Shown here one piece after another: positions 44,067 through 53,753 of a stretch of 64,000 bases of DNA. Under the pieces are notes generated by a model. That model saw only the letters and a program-made list of their open reading frames with translations, was not told the origin of the DNA and did no database searches. The position numbers and the translations under genes are program-made. Source of the stretch: Sulfuricella sp. (GTDB lineage: Bacteria; Pseudomonadota; Gammaproteobacteria; Burkholderiales; Sulfuricellaceae). The stretch is from the NCBI GenBank assembly GCA_028713975.1, contig JAQTNE010000003.1:62001-126000 (forward strand), given 5' to 3'. Each line of letters begins with the position of its first letter. Positions within the stretch are counted from its first letter, which is position 1.

Positions 44067-46130
44067 ATGGCCCCATCGATGCAAACACCCTCCCATACTT
44101 CTTTTTCCCGTGCCGTTTACGAGCTGCTTAGCTCGATGCGGCTCGCCATCAGCCTGCTGACAGTGCTGGCCATCGCCTCGATTATCGGCACGGTGCTGAA
44201 ACAGAACGAACCCTACTCGAACTACATGATCGAGCTGGGGCCGTTCTGGTTCAAGGCATTCGCCGCGCTCGGCCTGTACGACGTCTATCATGCCGGCTGG
44301 TTCCTGGCGATCCTGGTGTTCCTGATTCTCTCGATCGGCTTTTGCATCTACCGCCAGACCCCGTTGATGCTGCGCGAAATCCGGTCGTTCCGGGAGCATG
44401 CGACGGAAGCCTCGCTGCGCGGTTTCGTGCACCAGGCGGCATATCCGGTGGCAACGGAAGAAGCGGCCACGGTGCAGCGCCTGACCGGCTATCTGGCCGG
44501 CCAGGGGTTCCGTTTCAAGGTCAGGACGGGCGGCGGCGAGGCGCAACCCGCGCTGGTTGCGGCAAAAACCGGAAGCATGACCCGCCTCGGTTACATCCTG
44601 ACCCACGCGGCGATCGTGATCATCTGCCTTGGCGGCCTGATCGACGGCAATGTCCCGCTCAAGGTGCAGGAGCTGCTGGGCTACAAAAAAACGGAATCGC
44701 GCGACCTGCCATCCGACAAGGTTCCGGCGATCAGCCGCCTGACGCCCGCCAATCTTTCCTTTCGCGGCAGCGTTTCCATCCCGGAAGCCGGCACGGCGGA
44801 CGTGGTCTACCTGAATCTGGCGGATGGCTACCTGATCCAGGATTTGCCCTTTCAGATCGGCCTGAAAAAATTCCGCATCGAACATTACGCCACCGGCCAG
44901 CCGAAATCCTTCGAGAGCGATATCGTCATTTCCGACCGGGATTCCAAAAAGGCGTTCGAAGGCACGGTTTCGGTGAATCACCCGATTATTTACAAGGGTA
45001 TCGCCATTTACCAGGCGAGCTTCGGCGATGGCGGTTCCCGCCTGACGATGAGCGGTTGGAACCTGCTTTCGCCGGTAGCCAAACCTTTCCCGTTCAAGGG
45101 CGAAGTCAACCAGAGTTCCCGCCTGGCGAATGGCGATGCGCAATACACCGTTGAGATCACCGACTTCAAGATGTTCAATGTCCAGGACACCGAGGAACGC
45201 GCCGAAGATGCTGTCGAGCCGGGCGGTTTCTGGCAGAAGGCTTCGCGCATTATGGGCGATGCCGCCTCGTCGGCGCCGCAGAAGCATGTTCACAATGTCG
45301 GCCCCAGCTACCAGTACAAAATCCGCGATGCGCAAGGGCAGGCCAGGGAATACCATAATTTCATGCTGCCGATGCAAATTGATGGCCGCAGCTATCTGGT
45401 CAGCGGTATGCGCGCGGCACCCAACGAGCCGTTCCGCTATGTGCGCTTCCCAGCCGACGAAAACGGTGGGGTCGAGGGGTATATGCGATTGCGCGCAACC
45501 TTGTTCGACAAGGCGTCCCACCCCGAAATTGCGCGCCGTTTTGCCGCTGGCGCAATGCCAGGCACGACGGTAAACGAAGCGCTGCGCGCCAAGCTGATCG
45601 ACAGTACCGGAAAAGTGCTGGAAATTTTCGCCCGTGGCGGTTTCGAGGAGCTGGCCAAGTTTATCGAAAGCGCCGTGGCCAAGGCCGAGCAGGAAAAAGC
45701 GGCGGAAACCTATCTGAAAGTGCTGGAGCGGGCGCTGTTCGAGGCTAACCAGCTGGCACGCGAACGTGCCGGCCTCAAGCCGTTACCAGCCGACGCATCG
45801 ACCGCGCAATTCGTGCGCGAGAGCCTGAATGCGATCAATGACAGCTTTTATTACGGCAGCCCGGTTTACCTTCAGCTTAAAAATTATGAAGAAGTGCTGT
45901 CGAGCGGCTTGCAGTTGACCCGCTCGCCCGGCAAAAACCTGGTGTATGGCGGTTCGGTGCTGCTGGTTCTGGGATTGTTCGCAATGTTTTATATCCGGGA
46001 ACGCCGTATCTGGTTGCTGGTCAAACCGGGCGAAGTCTTGTTTGCCATGTCGAGCAATCGCAAGACCCTGGATTTCGAAAATGAATTCAACCAGCACAAG
46101 CAAAATCTGGCCGGGTTGTTGAAAGGATGA
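44067..46130 (+). CDS. resB: Cytochrome c biogenesis protein ResB (CcsB)
   Basis: About 687 residues. System II haem-handling subunit. Membrane helices are near the N-terminus (LAISLLTVLAIASIIGTVL, then WFLAILVFLILSIGF and ILTHAAIVIICLGGLI), a large periplasmic domain fills the middle, and the last helix is at about 620 (LVYGGSVLLVLGLFAMFYI). A GTG at 44034 would lie within the upstream terminator, so ATG 44067 is preferred; no strong ribosome binding site is present. The stop overlaps the ccsA start. With CcsA it delivers haem to apocytochromes c. Confidence 0.93.
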   Translation: MAPSMQTPSHTSFSRAVYELLSSMRLAISLLTVLAIASIIGTVLKQNEPYSNYMIELGPFWFKAFAALGLYDVYHAGWFLAILVFLILSIGFCIYRQTPLMLREIRSFREHATEASLRGFVHQAAYPVATEEAATVQRLTGYLAGQGFRFKVRTGGGEAQPALVAAKTGSMTRLGYILTHAAIVIICLGGLIDGNVPLKVQELLGYKKTESRDLPSDKVPAISRLTPANLSFRGSVSIPEAGTADVVYLNLADGYLIQDLPFQIGLKKFRIEHYATGQPKSFESDIVISDRDSKKAFEGTVSVNHPIIYKGIAIYQASFGDGGSRLTMSGWNLLSPVAKPFPFKGEVNQSSRLANGDAQYTVEITDFKMFNVQDTEERAEDAVEPGGFWQKASRIMGDAASSAPQKHVHNVGPSYQYKIRDAQGQAREYHNFMLPMQIDGRSYLVSGMRAAPNEPFRYVRFPADENGGVEGYMRLRATLFDKASHPEIARRFAAGAMPGTTVNEALRAKLIDSTGKVLEIFARGGFEELAKFIESAVAKAEQEKAAETYLKVLERALFEANQLARERAGLKPLPADASTAQFVRESLNAINDSFYYGSPVYLQLKNYEEVLSSGLQLTRSPGKNLVYGGSVLLVLGLFAMFYIRERRIWLLVKPGEVLFAMSSNRKTLDFENEFNQHKQNLAGLLKG

Positions 46131-47278
46131 CGATGGAAGCAGTTCAGCACGATTATCAGCGCATCTCTTTTCTGCGCAGCCTGGGTCGTTCCGATTGGGC
46201 GTATGCCGCCCTGCTCGTGGTTGGCAGCGGCTATGCGTTCCAGTTGTATGGCGATTACATGGACGTTTACGAAAAAGGTATCCTGCTCCTGACTGCGGCG
46301 ATGTTCGTCGGCCTCGGCTGGTTCTGGAAGCCGATGCGCATCCTGTTGCCGGTGGTGGCGCTCCTGAGCCTGTTCGGCATCAGCCAGTATCACGGCGAGC
46401 TGGCGCGCGCCGGCCAGTCGTTCTGGCTCAAGTACCTGTTCGCCAGCCAGTCCGCCATCATGTGGATGAGCGCGCTGTATGTCATGGCGACGGGTGGTTA
46501 CTGGTTCGGTCTGGCGCTGCGTTCCGACTTCACCAACCGCGTTTCCGCCGGCATTACCTGGAGCGCCACCGCGATGGGCTTGATCGGCCTGATGGTGCGC
46601 TGGTACGAGTCCTACCTGATCGGCGCCGACGTCGGCCACATCCCGCTCAGCAACCTGTATGAAGTGTTCATCCTGTTTTCCATCATCACCGCGCTGCTCT
46701 ATCTGTATTACGAACAGCACTATCACAACCGCCAGATGGGCGCTTTCGTGCTGCCGGTGATCAGCGCCGCCGTCGCCTTCCTGCTGTGGTACACCTTCGG
46801 GCGCGAAGCGCAGCACATCCAGCCGCTGGTGCCCGCATTGCAATCCTACTGGATGAAAATCCATGTGCCGGCCAATTTCGTCGGCTATGGCGCGTTCTCC
46901 CTGGCGGCCATGGTGGGCGTGGCTTACCTGTTGAAGAGCAAAGGTTTTCTGGCGAGTCGTTTGCCGGAGCTGGAAGTGCTCGACGACGTGATGTACAAGG
47001 CCATCGCTATCGGCTTCGCCTTCTTCACCATCGCCACCATCCTCGGCGCGATGTGGGCGGCGGAAGCTTGGGGCGGCTACTGGTCATGGGACCCGAAGGA
47101 AACCTGGGCGCTGATCGTCTGGCTGAACTATGCGGCCTGGCTGCACATCAGGCTGGTGCGGGGATTGCGCGGCGCAATGCTGGCCTGGTGGGCGGTGGTT
47201 GGGCTGATCGTCACGGTGTTCGCCTTCCTCGGCGTGAACATGTTCCTTTCCGGCCTGCATTCCTACGGGACTTTATAG
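46127..47278 (+). CDS. ccsA: Cytochrome c biogenesis protein CcsA (ResC)
   Basis: 383-residue polytopic membrane protein; eight or so hydrophobic segments. The haem-binding WWD motif is in AWGGYWSWDPKETWALIVW (about residues 308-326), with conserved His residues nearby (LHIRLVRG). Partner of ResB; the ATG overlaps the resB stop by 4 bases. Ends at a palindromic terminator shared with the convergent DsrS-like gene. Confidence 0.95.
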   Translation: MTMEAVQHDYQRISFLRSLGRSDWAYAALLVVGSGYAFQLYGDYMDVYEKGILLLTAAMFVGLGWFWKPMRILLPVVALLSLFGISQYHGELARAGQSFWLKYLFASQSAIMWMSALYVMATGGYWFGLALRSDFTNRVSAGITWSATAMGLIGLMVRWYESYLIGADVGHIPLSNLYEVFILFSIITALLYLYYEQHYHNRQMGAFVLPVISAAVAFLLWYTFGREAQHIQPLVPALQSYWMKIHVPANFVGYGAFSLAAMVGVAYLLKSKGFLASRLPELEVLDDVMYKAIAIGFAFFTIATILGAMWAAEAWGGYWSWDPKETWALIVWLNYAAWLHIRLVRGLRGAMLAWWAVVGLIVTVFAFLGVNMFLSGLHSYGTL

Positions 47279-47296
47279 CGGCAAAATAGAGGAATT

Positions 47297-47317
47297 CCCC
47301 CCTTTGCTAAAGGGGGA
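47297..47317. terminator. Palindromic terminator between convergent genes
   Basis: CCCCCTTT (47298-47305) and AAAGGGGG (47309-47316) form a perfect 8-bp stem with a GCT loop, placed between ccsA and the DsrS-like gene. T-rich sequence follows on the plus side. The same kind of hairpin occurs as a dispersed repeat in many proteobacteria. Confidence 0.55.
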
Positions 47318-47352
47318 GGCCTGTTTTCTTTGCCGTTTAAATAGCACCCCCA

Positions 47353-48507
47353 TCAGCGCTGCCGCCTCGACGTGGCGGCAGTAAACGGTTGTCCGCGCAG
47401 CGTCGCCAGTTGATGCAGGATCGGCGTGATAAGCGGCTCCAGCTTTTTGCGCATCACGGTGCCGGAGGCGGTGGTCTGTGACAGTATTGGCGCGGCCACT
47501 CCTCCATCCATGCACGACAGTATCCGCATCGCACATATCTCTCCCGCCAGTTCAGGCGCGGCATCCAGAAATTCGCGCAGTTCCGTCGGTTGATCGTCAC
47601 CGGCATTTGGCGTTTCCAGCCGGGCAAGAATCACTTCAATTGCGTCGCCACCGCAGTTTGCCGAGCGTAGCGCAGCAAAATACGCCGCCAGCGCATTCAA
47701 CAGCGAAATAACGACATCCTGATCCGCCGGATGACGCAAGACTTCCTCGCTGGTCGCCAGAAATGCCTGGCCGGGGCCGGACAGGGCGCGTTCCATCAGC
47801 TTGGCGTAAGGATTTCCTTGAGCGGCCAGTGCCGTTAGCTTCGGCTGGAGAATGGCCAGGTCGACGCGCGCCGCCAGTCGTTCCGGCAGTTCGTCAGGCA
47901 GGTATTCGAGGAATCCGACATAGTAGGCGTTATCGCCCGCACCCTTGTTCCATAGGCGCTGGCGTGCCGTTTCGTCGATCAGGCCGGGCTGAAGGACGAT
48001 TCTGACTGTGTCGATGATGGTGTGCGGCGCATTCTCGAAAGGCAGGTGCTCGATCAGATATGCTGCCAGGATTTTGCCCATTTCGCCCTGCACCACGCAC
48101 TCCCGCTCCAGCATGCGCCGCGCGTTGTCGGCGCTCTGCATGGCCCACCAGGCACGGCGCGCCAGTTCGTCGGTCAGACCGTTGGAGTAGGCTACCGACA
48201 CCACCGCCTCCGGTTCGCCAAGCAGCAGCAGACGATCCAGTCCCTTGTCGCGAGCCTGCCCCATCCGCGTCCAGCGTTGAATAAACAGCGGATAGCCGCC
48301 GGGCGAGCCGATCGCATGGCCCGCCAAAACCTCGCGCACCAGCTTCAGGTACTGATCGTTACGCCCATTCGGGTGCAGCTTCACCGCCGCTTCGCCGCGC
48401 GGCGTCAGAGCGCGAACGGTCATGGTGCTGTCGTCAATGCGGATCGCCTGAATTTCCCCGGCGAGCAGGACGTTGAGGCGCAGGCTGTCTTCGCTTGAAA
48501 GTTCCAT
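47353..48507 (-). CDS. DsrS-like protein
   Basis: About 384 residues from ATG 48507 (MELSSEDSLRLNVLLAGE). The N-terminus and the block GSPGGYPLFIQRWTRMGQ resemble, from memory, the protein called DsrS in dsr clusters of sulfur oxidisers; its biochemical role is not established. No membrane segment, Cys cluster or nucleotide motif is visible; the body is mainly helical. Downstream on the same transcription direction (upstream in sequence order) are a VWA protein and a MoxR ATPase, separated by a 160-base inverted repeat. The identification is probable rather than certain. Confidence 0.6.
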   Translation of the reverse strand: MELSSEDSLRLNVLLAGEIQAIRIDDSTMTVRALTPRGEAAVKLHPNGRNDQYLKLVREVLAGHAIGSPGGYPLFIQRWTRMGQARDKGLDRLLLLGEPEAVVSVAYSNGLTDELARRAWWAMQSADNARRMLERECVVQGEMGKILAAYLIEHLPFENAPHTIIDTVRIVLQPGLIDETARQRLWNKGAGDNAYYVGFLEYLPDELPERLAARVDLAILQPKLTALAAQGNPYAKLMERALSGPGQAFLATSEEVLRHPADQDVVISLLNALAAYFAALRSANCGGDAIEVILARLETPNAGDDQPTELREFLDAAPELAGEICAMRILSCMDGGVAAPILSQTTASGTVMRKKLEPLITPILHQLATLRGQPFTAATSRRQR

Positions 48508-48532
48508 AATGATGCTTATTCCCGAAAGAACT

Positions 48533-48667
48533 ATTAACCGCCGATGGACGCCGATTAACGCAGATTTTCGAATCGCTAATGCGAAATAGTGGCCTGCCTG
48601 ACGACTAAGCAAGCCTTGATAACATCGAAAAAATATCGGCGTGTATCTGCGTTAATCGGCGGTTAGC
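48533..48667. repeat. MITE-like inverted repeat
   Basis: The left arm ATTAACCGCCGAT (48533 onward) through ATTAACGCAGAT (to 48565) is complementary to the right arm ATCTGCGTTAATCGGCGGTTAGC (48645-48667). The left arm holds an extra copy of the GACGCC-type word. Between the VWA gene and the DsrS-like gene. Confidence 0.62.
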
Positions 48668-48670
48668 TTT

Positions 48671-49924
48671 TTAATTAAGCTGGATGCGTTGCCCCCACGG
48701 CACCGGCGTCTTGCCCTTGACCAGCCAGATTACCGGGTAGGGCGGCTCCGATGCGGGAAAGTCGCCCTCGGCGTCGGTGAAATACAGCAGCAAATCGGGC
48801 GACCGTCCTTGCTTTTCGATCCAATCGAATACCGGCCTGAAGTCGGTGCCGCCGCCGCCCGGAAATTCTCGCGGCAGCTTGAATTCCTCCCACGGCTCGA
48901 ACAGCCACGGCCCATCCTCGGCCAGTCTGGCGTCGCAAGCATGTAGCGTGGCACGGGCGCGCACCTGGCCTTTGAGGGCGTTGATCTCGGCGAGAAATTC
49001 GTTAATCTCGTCGCTGCCGACCGAGCCGCTGGTGTCGAGCGCGACCACGATGTCGGTCTGGGCGCTGTGCAGCGACGGCAGGATCATCGGCCCTTCGCGC
49101 CGCGATGGCCGCGTGTAGCTGAAATCGTCGCGCGCCGCCTGCGTCATGTAGCGCGCCAGTAGCATGCGCCAGGGCAGCCTGGGCTGGAGTAGTTCGCCCA
49201 CCATGCGCGCCAGCAGCCCGCTCAGTTTTCCGGCCTGCTGGGCTTGCTGCGCGGCACCGGCCAGCCGCTGCTGCCACTGCGCAGCCAGAGATTCCCGCTC
49301 GCCTGCCGACAGGGGGCGCGGCTGCGGTGCGCCGTTCTGGCTATCCGGCTTCTGTTGTGCGCCTTCCGGGCTGCCGCCGGATTGCGCTTCATCCGGTCGC
49401 GGTGTTTGTCCCTGTCCGCCCTCGCGCTGCTCATCGCCTTGCTGCTGGCCGTTGCTCTCGGCATCGATGTCCGCGCCGTCGTAGATATGCTGATCCATCG
49501 GCTGGTCGGTATTGTTCTCGTCGATGAACGGGTAGATTTCCTCCGCCGTCATGCCCGCAAAGCTGTCCAACATCAGCGTGCCCGGCGGCGGCTTGAGGCC
49601 GTCTTTGATCAGCAGCGGGTTGACGGCGTGATCGCAGGCGACATCCCAGCGCAGCTTGACGCGGTGCTGGCGCCGCGCGAAATGAGACAAGGCGCAGTGC
49701 AGCGCTTCGTGGGCCAGCACGAACTGGGTCTCATCCAGGCTCAGGGCATTGATGTAATCGGAATTGTAGTAAAAGCTGCGGGCATCCGTAGCGGTGGTCT
49801 GGCACCACTGCGGATCGGCGGCGATCATCGGCAGGCGCAACACCAGCGCGCCGAGAAACGGCTTGTCCAGAATCAGCCGGGTGCGGGCGGCAGCCAGCTT
49901 GGTTTCGATGTCCGCGCTGCCCAT
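48671..49924 (-). CDS. HExxH metallopeptidase-like / VWA-like protein
   Basis: About 417 residues from ATG 49924 (AGGGA 6 bases upstream). N-terminal domain with zinc-peptidase motif H72-E-A-L-H76 (VLAHEALHCALSHFARR) and a second His further on; a low-complexity Gln/Gly/Pro linker (about 165-220); a C-terminal von Willebrand A-like domain with MIDAS motif DTSGS (VVALDTSGSVGSDE). This matches the domain pair seen with MoxR AAA+ ATPases. It starts 10 bases after the MoxR gene stop. Substrate unknown. Confidence 0.85.
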   Translation of the reverse strand: MGSADIETKLAAARTRLILDKPFLGALVLRLPMIAADPQWCQTTATDARSFYYNSDYINALSLDETQFVLAHEALHCALSHFARRQHRVKLRWDVACDHAVNPLLIKDGLKPPPGTLMLDSFAGMTAEEIYPFIDENNTDQPMDQHIYDGADIDAESNGQQQGDEQREGGQGQTPRPDEAQSGGSPEGAQQKPDSQNGAPQPRPLSAGERESLAAQWQQRLAGAAQQAQQAGKLSGLLARMVGELLQPRLPWRMLLARYMTQAARDDFSYTRPSRREGPMILPSLHSAQTDIVVALDTSGSVGSDEINEFLAEINALKGQVRARATLHACDARLAEDGPWLFEPWEEFKLPREFPGGGGTDFRPVFDWIEKQGRSPDLLLYFTDAEGDFPASEPPYPVIWLVKGKTPVPWGQRIQLN

Positions 49925-49933
49925 GCCCATTCC

Positions 49934-50980
49934 CTACATCTCGTACAGCATGAGATCGGCCACCGCATTGGCCCATTTCGAGAATTGCGGCACCGCAAAC
50001 AGGTTCTGGCCGATGGCGCGGTGCATGTCGGAAACCAGCATGATGCCCATTTCGCGCAGCGGGAAGCGGCTGGCGTAATCGAGGATGCGGCCATGAATCT
50101 CGGCAGCCCCGGGGCTGCCTTTGGCGCGAATGGCGCGCCCCACCAGCGCCGAGGCGACAGCGTACTGGAGATCCACCTCGCGCGGCACGGCCACTTCATC
50201 GCCGCGCAGAATGGCGTCGAGGTCGGGCATGCGGTCGAGGTTTTCGACAAAGGCATTCAGTTCCAGACCCGCCGCCGGGCCAACGCAGGCTTGCAGCGTC
50301 GGCAGCAGCAGTTCCGGGCGGTCGCCGAACTTGTGCAGGGCGCGATGGGCGAACTCCCACGAGCGCGGGCTGGGGAAGGCGACCGGGTTATGCGCCGGGT
50401 CGAAATCGAACAGCAATTCGGGGCGGAAACGCAGAAAGCCGATCAGCCGTTCGTCGATTGCGCTGGCGTAAGCCCAGGCAACCCAGTCGTCGAGATTGGC
50501 CTCGATCTCGAAATGAGAAAAGCGGTTGGCCAGCGGCGCCGGCATGGTATAGGTCACGCCACGGTCACCCTGGCGGTTGCCGGCGGCAAAAATCGCCCAG
50601 CCCTCGGGAATTTTGTAGTCGCCCAAACGGCGGTCGAGAATCAACTGGTAGGCCGCTGCCGAAACGCTGGGCGGCGCCGAATTGATTTCGTCGAGGAACA
50701 GGATGCCGAACGGGCCGTGCCGCGTGGCATCGGGCAGCATCGACGGAATCGCCCACTCGACCCGATCTTCGACCCGGAACGGGATGCCGCGCATGTCGGT
50801 CGGCTCCATCTGCGATAGCCGGATGTCGATGATCGGCACCGCATGGCGCGCCGCAACCTGGGCGATGATCTGCGATTTCCCCACGCCCGGCGGCCCCCAC
50901 AGCATGACCGGCGTGTGCTGGCCTTCGCGCGCGCTGAGAAATTCGCGATCCAGAATGGTGGAGAGTTGAGCCGGGCGCAT
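49934..50980 (-). CDS. MoxR-type AAA+ ATPase
   Basis: About 348 residues from ATG 50980 (AAGGA 6 bases upstream). Walker A GPPGVGKS at about 28-35, Walker B ILFLDEINSAPPS at about 100-112, sensor 1 AAGNR. MoxR proteins act as chaperones with VWA partners to insert cofactors or activate enzymes. Here the VWA partner is the next gene, and the DsrS-like gene follows, suggesting a maturation unit for an unidentified enzyme. Confidence 0.9.
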   Translation of the reverse strand: MRPAQLSTILDREFLSAREGQHTPVMLWGPPGVGKSQIIAQVAARHAVPIIDIRLSQMEPTDMRGIPFRVEDRVEWAIPSMLPDATRHGPFGILFLDEINSAPPSVSAAAYQLILDRRLGDYKIPEGWAIFAAGNRQGDRGVTYTMPAPLANRFSHFEIEANLDDWVAWAYASAIDERLIGFLRFRPELLFDFDPAHNPVAFPSPRSWEFAHRALHKFGDRPELLLPTLQACVGPAAGLELNAFVENLDRMPDLDAILRGDEVAVPREVDLQYAVASALVGRAIRAKGSPGAAEIHGRILDYASRFPLREMGIMLVSDMHRAIGQNLFAVPQFSKWANAVADLMLYEM

Positions 50981-51157
50981 GGCGGTTCCTTGATTTAGAC
51001 TTGGTTTAATACTATCAGAGTTGGCAAGGCAATTGCCAGAGCGGTCTTGTTTGCTTTGGATAATGCCCGATAAATCAAGGGGCGGATTCAAATCTGGGCG
51101 TGACTGACCAGTGGCATCGCAGTAAAATGAAAAAGGGTGTTCTCCTTGGAGGTATCA

Positions 51158-51382
51158 ATGCAAACACAATTCGAACTTCTCGAAGCTGAAACGCTTAAGT
51201 TGACGGCAGATGAACGGGCAAGACTCGCCGAGCATTTAATTGCAAGCCTTGATGAAGATACCGAGATCGAAGAAGCATGGGCCATCGAAGCTGAGAGGCG
51301 TATCGCTGACATTGAGAGCGGGAGCGTCCGGTTAATTCCGGTAGCCGAAGCTATCGCACAGGCTCGCGCAGCACTCAAGTGA
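51158..51382 (+). CDS. Addiction module component, antitoxin-like
   Basis: 74 residues. Pattern of the small putative addiction-module family: LEAETLKLTADERARLAEHLIASLD followed by an acidic stretch and a helical tail with EAWAIEAERRIADIESG. GGAGG precedes ATG 51158 at a good distance; an in-frame ATG at 51137 lies upstream of it. Overlaps the toxin start by 4 bases. Confidence 0.85.
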   Translation: MQTQFELLEAETLKLTADERARLAEHLIASLDEDTEIEEAWAIEAERRIADIESGSVRLIPVAEAIAQARAALK

Positions 51383-51672
51383 ACTTGTTTGTTCATCCCG
51401 GGGCGCTGGCCGATCTCAACGATGCGGCGGCGTTCTACACCGAACGTGCCAATAATGAGCTTGGGATTTCGCTTATTTCTGAATTTGAGCGAGCACTCGG
51501 TATGCTATCCGGCAACCCGGAGCTTGGTGCCGTCTGGCGAGGGTCTCTTCGTCGGTTCCCGTTGCGACGATTTCCATACAGCCTTGTGTATCAGGTCAAG
51601 CTGCAAGAGCTTCGAGTTATCGCGCTTGCACATCAACGCAGGCGCCCGGGCTACTGGAAGGATCGTAGATAA
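51379..51672 (+). CDS. RelE/ParE-family toxin
   Basis: 97 residues from a GTG that overlaps the antitoxin stop. Family features: FVHPGALADLNDAAAFYTER at the N-terminus, ISEFERALGMLSGNPELG, LRRFPLRRFPYSLVYQVKLQELRVIALAHQRRRPGYWKDR at the C-terminus, the last part being the usual basic tail. It could be a gyrase inhibitor (ParE-like) or an mRNase (RelE-like); sequence alone does not decide. Confidence 0.87.
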   Translation: MNLFVHPGALADLNDAAAFYTERANNELGISLISEFERALGMLSGNPELGAVWRGSLRRFPLRRFPYSLVYQVKLQELRVIALAHQRRRPGYWKDRR

Positions 51673-51741
51673 ATGCGGTGCCCTTAACGCCGCACTTGAC
51701 CGGCTGTCCATCCGGCGCTAAGGGGTTCCATATACCTATAA

Positions 51742-51761
51742 ATTCCCGCTTTCGCGGGAAT
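51742..51761. repeat. Short palindrome between the toxin gene and hemL
   Basis: ATTCCCGC, TTTC, GCGGGAAT is a perfect 8-bp hairpin of a type dispersed in many betaproteobacterial genomes. It may act as a bidirectional terminator between convergent genes. Confidence 0.55.
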
Positions 51762-51800
51762 GATGTTTATTCCGCGCTTTCCCAGTAAGCCCCGGCTTCC

Positions 51801-53084
51801 CTACGCCATCTGCGCAAAAATCTCCGCCGCAGCCTGAATGGTTTTTTCGATATCCGCATCGGTGTGGGCGGCGGAAACGAAACCGGCCTCGAATGCCGAA
51901 GGCGCCAGGTAGAAGCCCTTGTCCAGCATGGCATGGAAGAAGCGGTTGAAGGCTTCCTTGTCGCATTCCATCACTTCGGCGTAGCTGGTCGGCGGCGCGG
52001 CGCGGAAATACAGGCCGAACATGCCGCCGACGGCTTGGGCGGAGAAGGCGATGCCCTTGGCCTTGGCGGCGGCGGTGAGGCCTTCGGTCAGCTTGCGGGT
52101 TGCCGCTGCCAGCTTGTCGTAGAAGCCCGGCGTCTGCACCAGCCGGAGCGTGGCCAAGCCCGCCGCCACCGCCACCGGGTTGCCGGACAGCGTGCCGGCC
52201 TGGTAGACCGGCCCGAGCGGCGCGAGCTTCTGCATGATGTCGCGCCGTCCACCGAACGCGCCGACCGGCATGCCGCCGCCGATCACCTTGCCCAGCGTGG
52301 TCAGGTCGGGGGTGATGCCGAATAATCCCTGGGCGCATTTCGGCCCGACCCGGAAGCCGGTCATCACTTCGTCGAAAATCAGCACGCTGCCGTGCTTTGT
52401 ACACAACTCGCGCATTGCCTTGAGGAATTCCGGCTTGGGTGCGACCAGGTTCATGTTGCCGGCGACCGGCTCGACAATCACGGCGGCGATTTCGTCGCCG
52501 ATCTGGGCGAAGGCTTCAGCCAGCGCGGTCGCGTCGTTGTAGGCCAGCACCACGGTGTGTGCCGCCGTCTCGGGCGGAACGCCGCCGGAGCTGGGCTGGC
52601 CGAAGGTGAGCGCGCCCGAGCCGGCCTTGACCAGCAGCGAGTCGGCATGGCCGTGGTAGCAGCCTTCAAACTTGATGATCTTGGAACGATTGGTGAAGCC
52701 GCGTGCCAGGCGGATCGCGCTCATGGTGGCTTCGGTGCCGGAGCTGACCAGGCGCACCTGATCCATGCCGGGCAGCCGGTTGCACAGGTACTCGGCCATT
52801 TCCAGTTCAAGCGCGGTGGGCGCGCCGAAGCTCAGGCCGTTGGCGGCGGTTTCCTGCACCGCCCTGACCACTTCGGGGTGGGCGTGGCCGAGAATCATCG
52901 GCCCCCACGAGCCGACGTAATCGATGTAGGCCTTGTCGTCCTCATCCCACACCGTCGCACCCGCGCCACGCTTGAAGAACAGCGGCGTACCGCCGACCGA
53001 ACTAAAGGCGCGTACCGGCGAGTTGACGCCGCCGGGAATGAACTGTTGAGATTTCTCGAAAAGCTGCTGGTTGCGTGAAGTCAT
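51801..53084 (-). CDS. hemL: Glutamate-1-semialdehyde 2,1-aminomutase
   Basis: PLP enzyme that forms 5-aminolevulinate, the haem precursor used by HemB, by the C5 pathway. 427 residues from ATG 53084, where [19 protein letters not shown] is the family N-terminus; the frame stays open upstream into thiE but without family similarity. PLP Lys is in [27 protein letters not shown] and [15 protein letters not shown] are conserved. Confidence 0.97.
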   Translation of the reverse strand: MTSRNQQLFEKSQQFIPGGVNSPVRAFSSVGGTPLFFKRGAGATVWDEDDKAYIDYVGSWGPMILGHAHPEVVRAVQETAANGLSFGAPTALELEMAEYLCNRLPGMDQVRLVSSGTEATMSAIRLARGFTNRSKIIKFEGCYHGHADSLLVKAGSGALTFGQPSSGGVPPETAAHTVVLAYNDATALAEAFAQIGDEIAAVIVEPVAGNMNLVAPKPEFLKAMRELCTKHGSVLIFDEVMTGFRVGPKCAQGLFGITPDLTTLGKVIGGGMPVGAFGGRRDIMQKLAPLGPVYQAGTLSGNPVAVAAGLATLRLVQTPGFYDKLAAATRKLTEGLTAAAKAKGIAFSAQAVGGMFGLYFRAAPPTSYAEVMECDKEAFNRFFHAMLDKGFYLAPSAFEAGFVSAAHTDADIEKTIQAAAEIFAQMA

Positions 53085-53094
53085 AATTATCGCC

Positions 53095-53730
53095 TCAATG
53101 CAAAGTGTGATGGGTTGATTTTTCCAGTATAAAAGCGAAACGGCCTGCGCATGCCTGGATGTCGCCATGGTCGAACAGTGCGGAAATGACCGCCACTGCG
53201 TCGGCGCCCGCCTCGGCCAGCGCGCCGGCGTTGTCCGGGGTGATGCCGCCGATGGCGACGACCGGGATGCTGAGGCTTTGTTTCGCCTCGTGGAGCAGCG
53301 CCAGGGGTGCGGCCATTGCGCCGGGTTTGGTCGGCGACGGGAAGAAGCAGCCAAAGGCGACATAATCCGCGCCCTGGGTTTCGGCGTCGAGCGCCAACTG
53401 CAAATCGTCGTAGCAGGAAACCCCGATGATCTTGCCGGGGCCGAGGATCAGCCGGGCCTCGCGAACGCCGCCATCCCCCCTGCCGAGGTGGACGCCGTCC
53501 GCGCCGGTCAGGTCGGCAAGGCGCACGTCGTCATTGACGATCAGCGGCACACGGAAGCGCTGGCACAACGTCAGCAGCTCGCTGGCCTGTTCGTGGCGCA
53601 ACGCGGGGTCGGCCTGCTTGCTGCGGTATTGCACCAGGCGGGCACCGCCCTTCAACGCCTGCTCGACCATCTGCAATAGCCGCGCGGTGTCGGCGCATTC
53701 CGGGGTGATGGCATAGAGACCGCCAATCAT
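53095..53730 (-). CDS. thiE: Thiamine-phosphate synthase
   Basis: Joins HMP-pyrophosphate and thiazole phosphate to thiamine phosphate. 211 residues; TIM barrel with [30 protein letters not shown] and [12 protein letters not shown]. Lies 10 bases before hemL and 63 bases after thiD, all on one strand. No TPP riboswitch was recognised in front of thiD or thiE. Confidence 0.96.
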   Translation of the reverse strand: MIGGLYAITPECADTARLLQMVEQALKGGARLVQYRSKQADPALRHEQASELLTLCQRFRVPLIVNDDVRLADLTGADGVHLGRGDGGVREARLILGPGKIIGVSCYDDLQLALDAETQGADYVAFGCFFPSPTKPGAMAAPLALLHEAKQSLSIPVVAIGGITPDNAGALAEAGADAVAVISALFDHGDIQACAGRFAFILEKSTHHTLH

Positions 53731-53753
53731 AGCAAGTGTCTTTCACCATTGCT

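Noticed and set aside
51801-53363. A 520-residue HemL with an N-terminal extension
   Set aside because: The extension overlaps thiE in another frame and has shadow-like composition; 427 residues is the family length.
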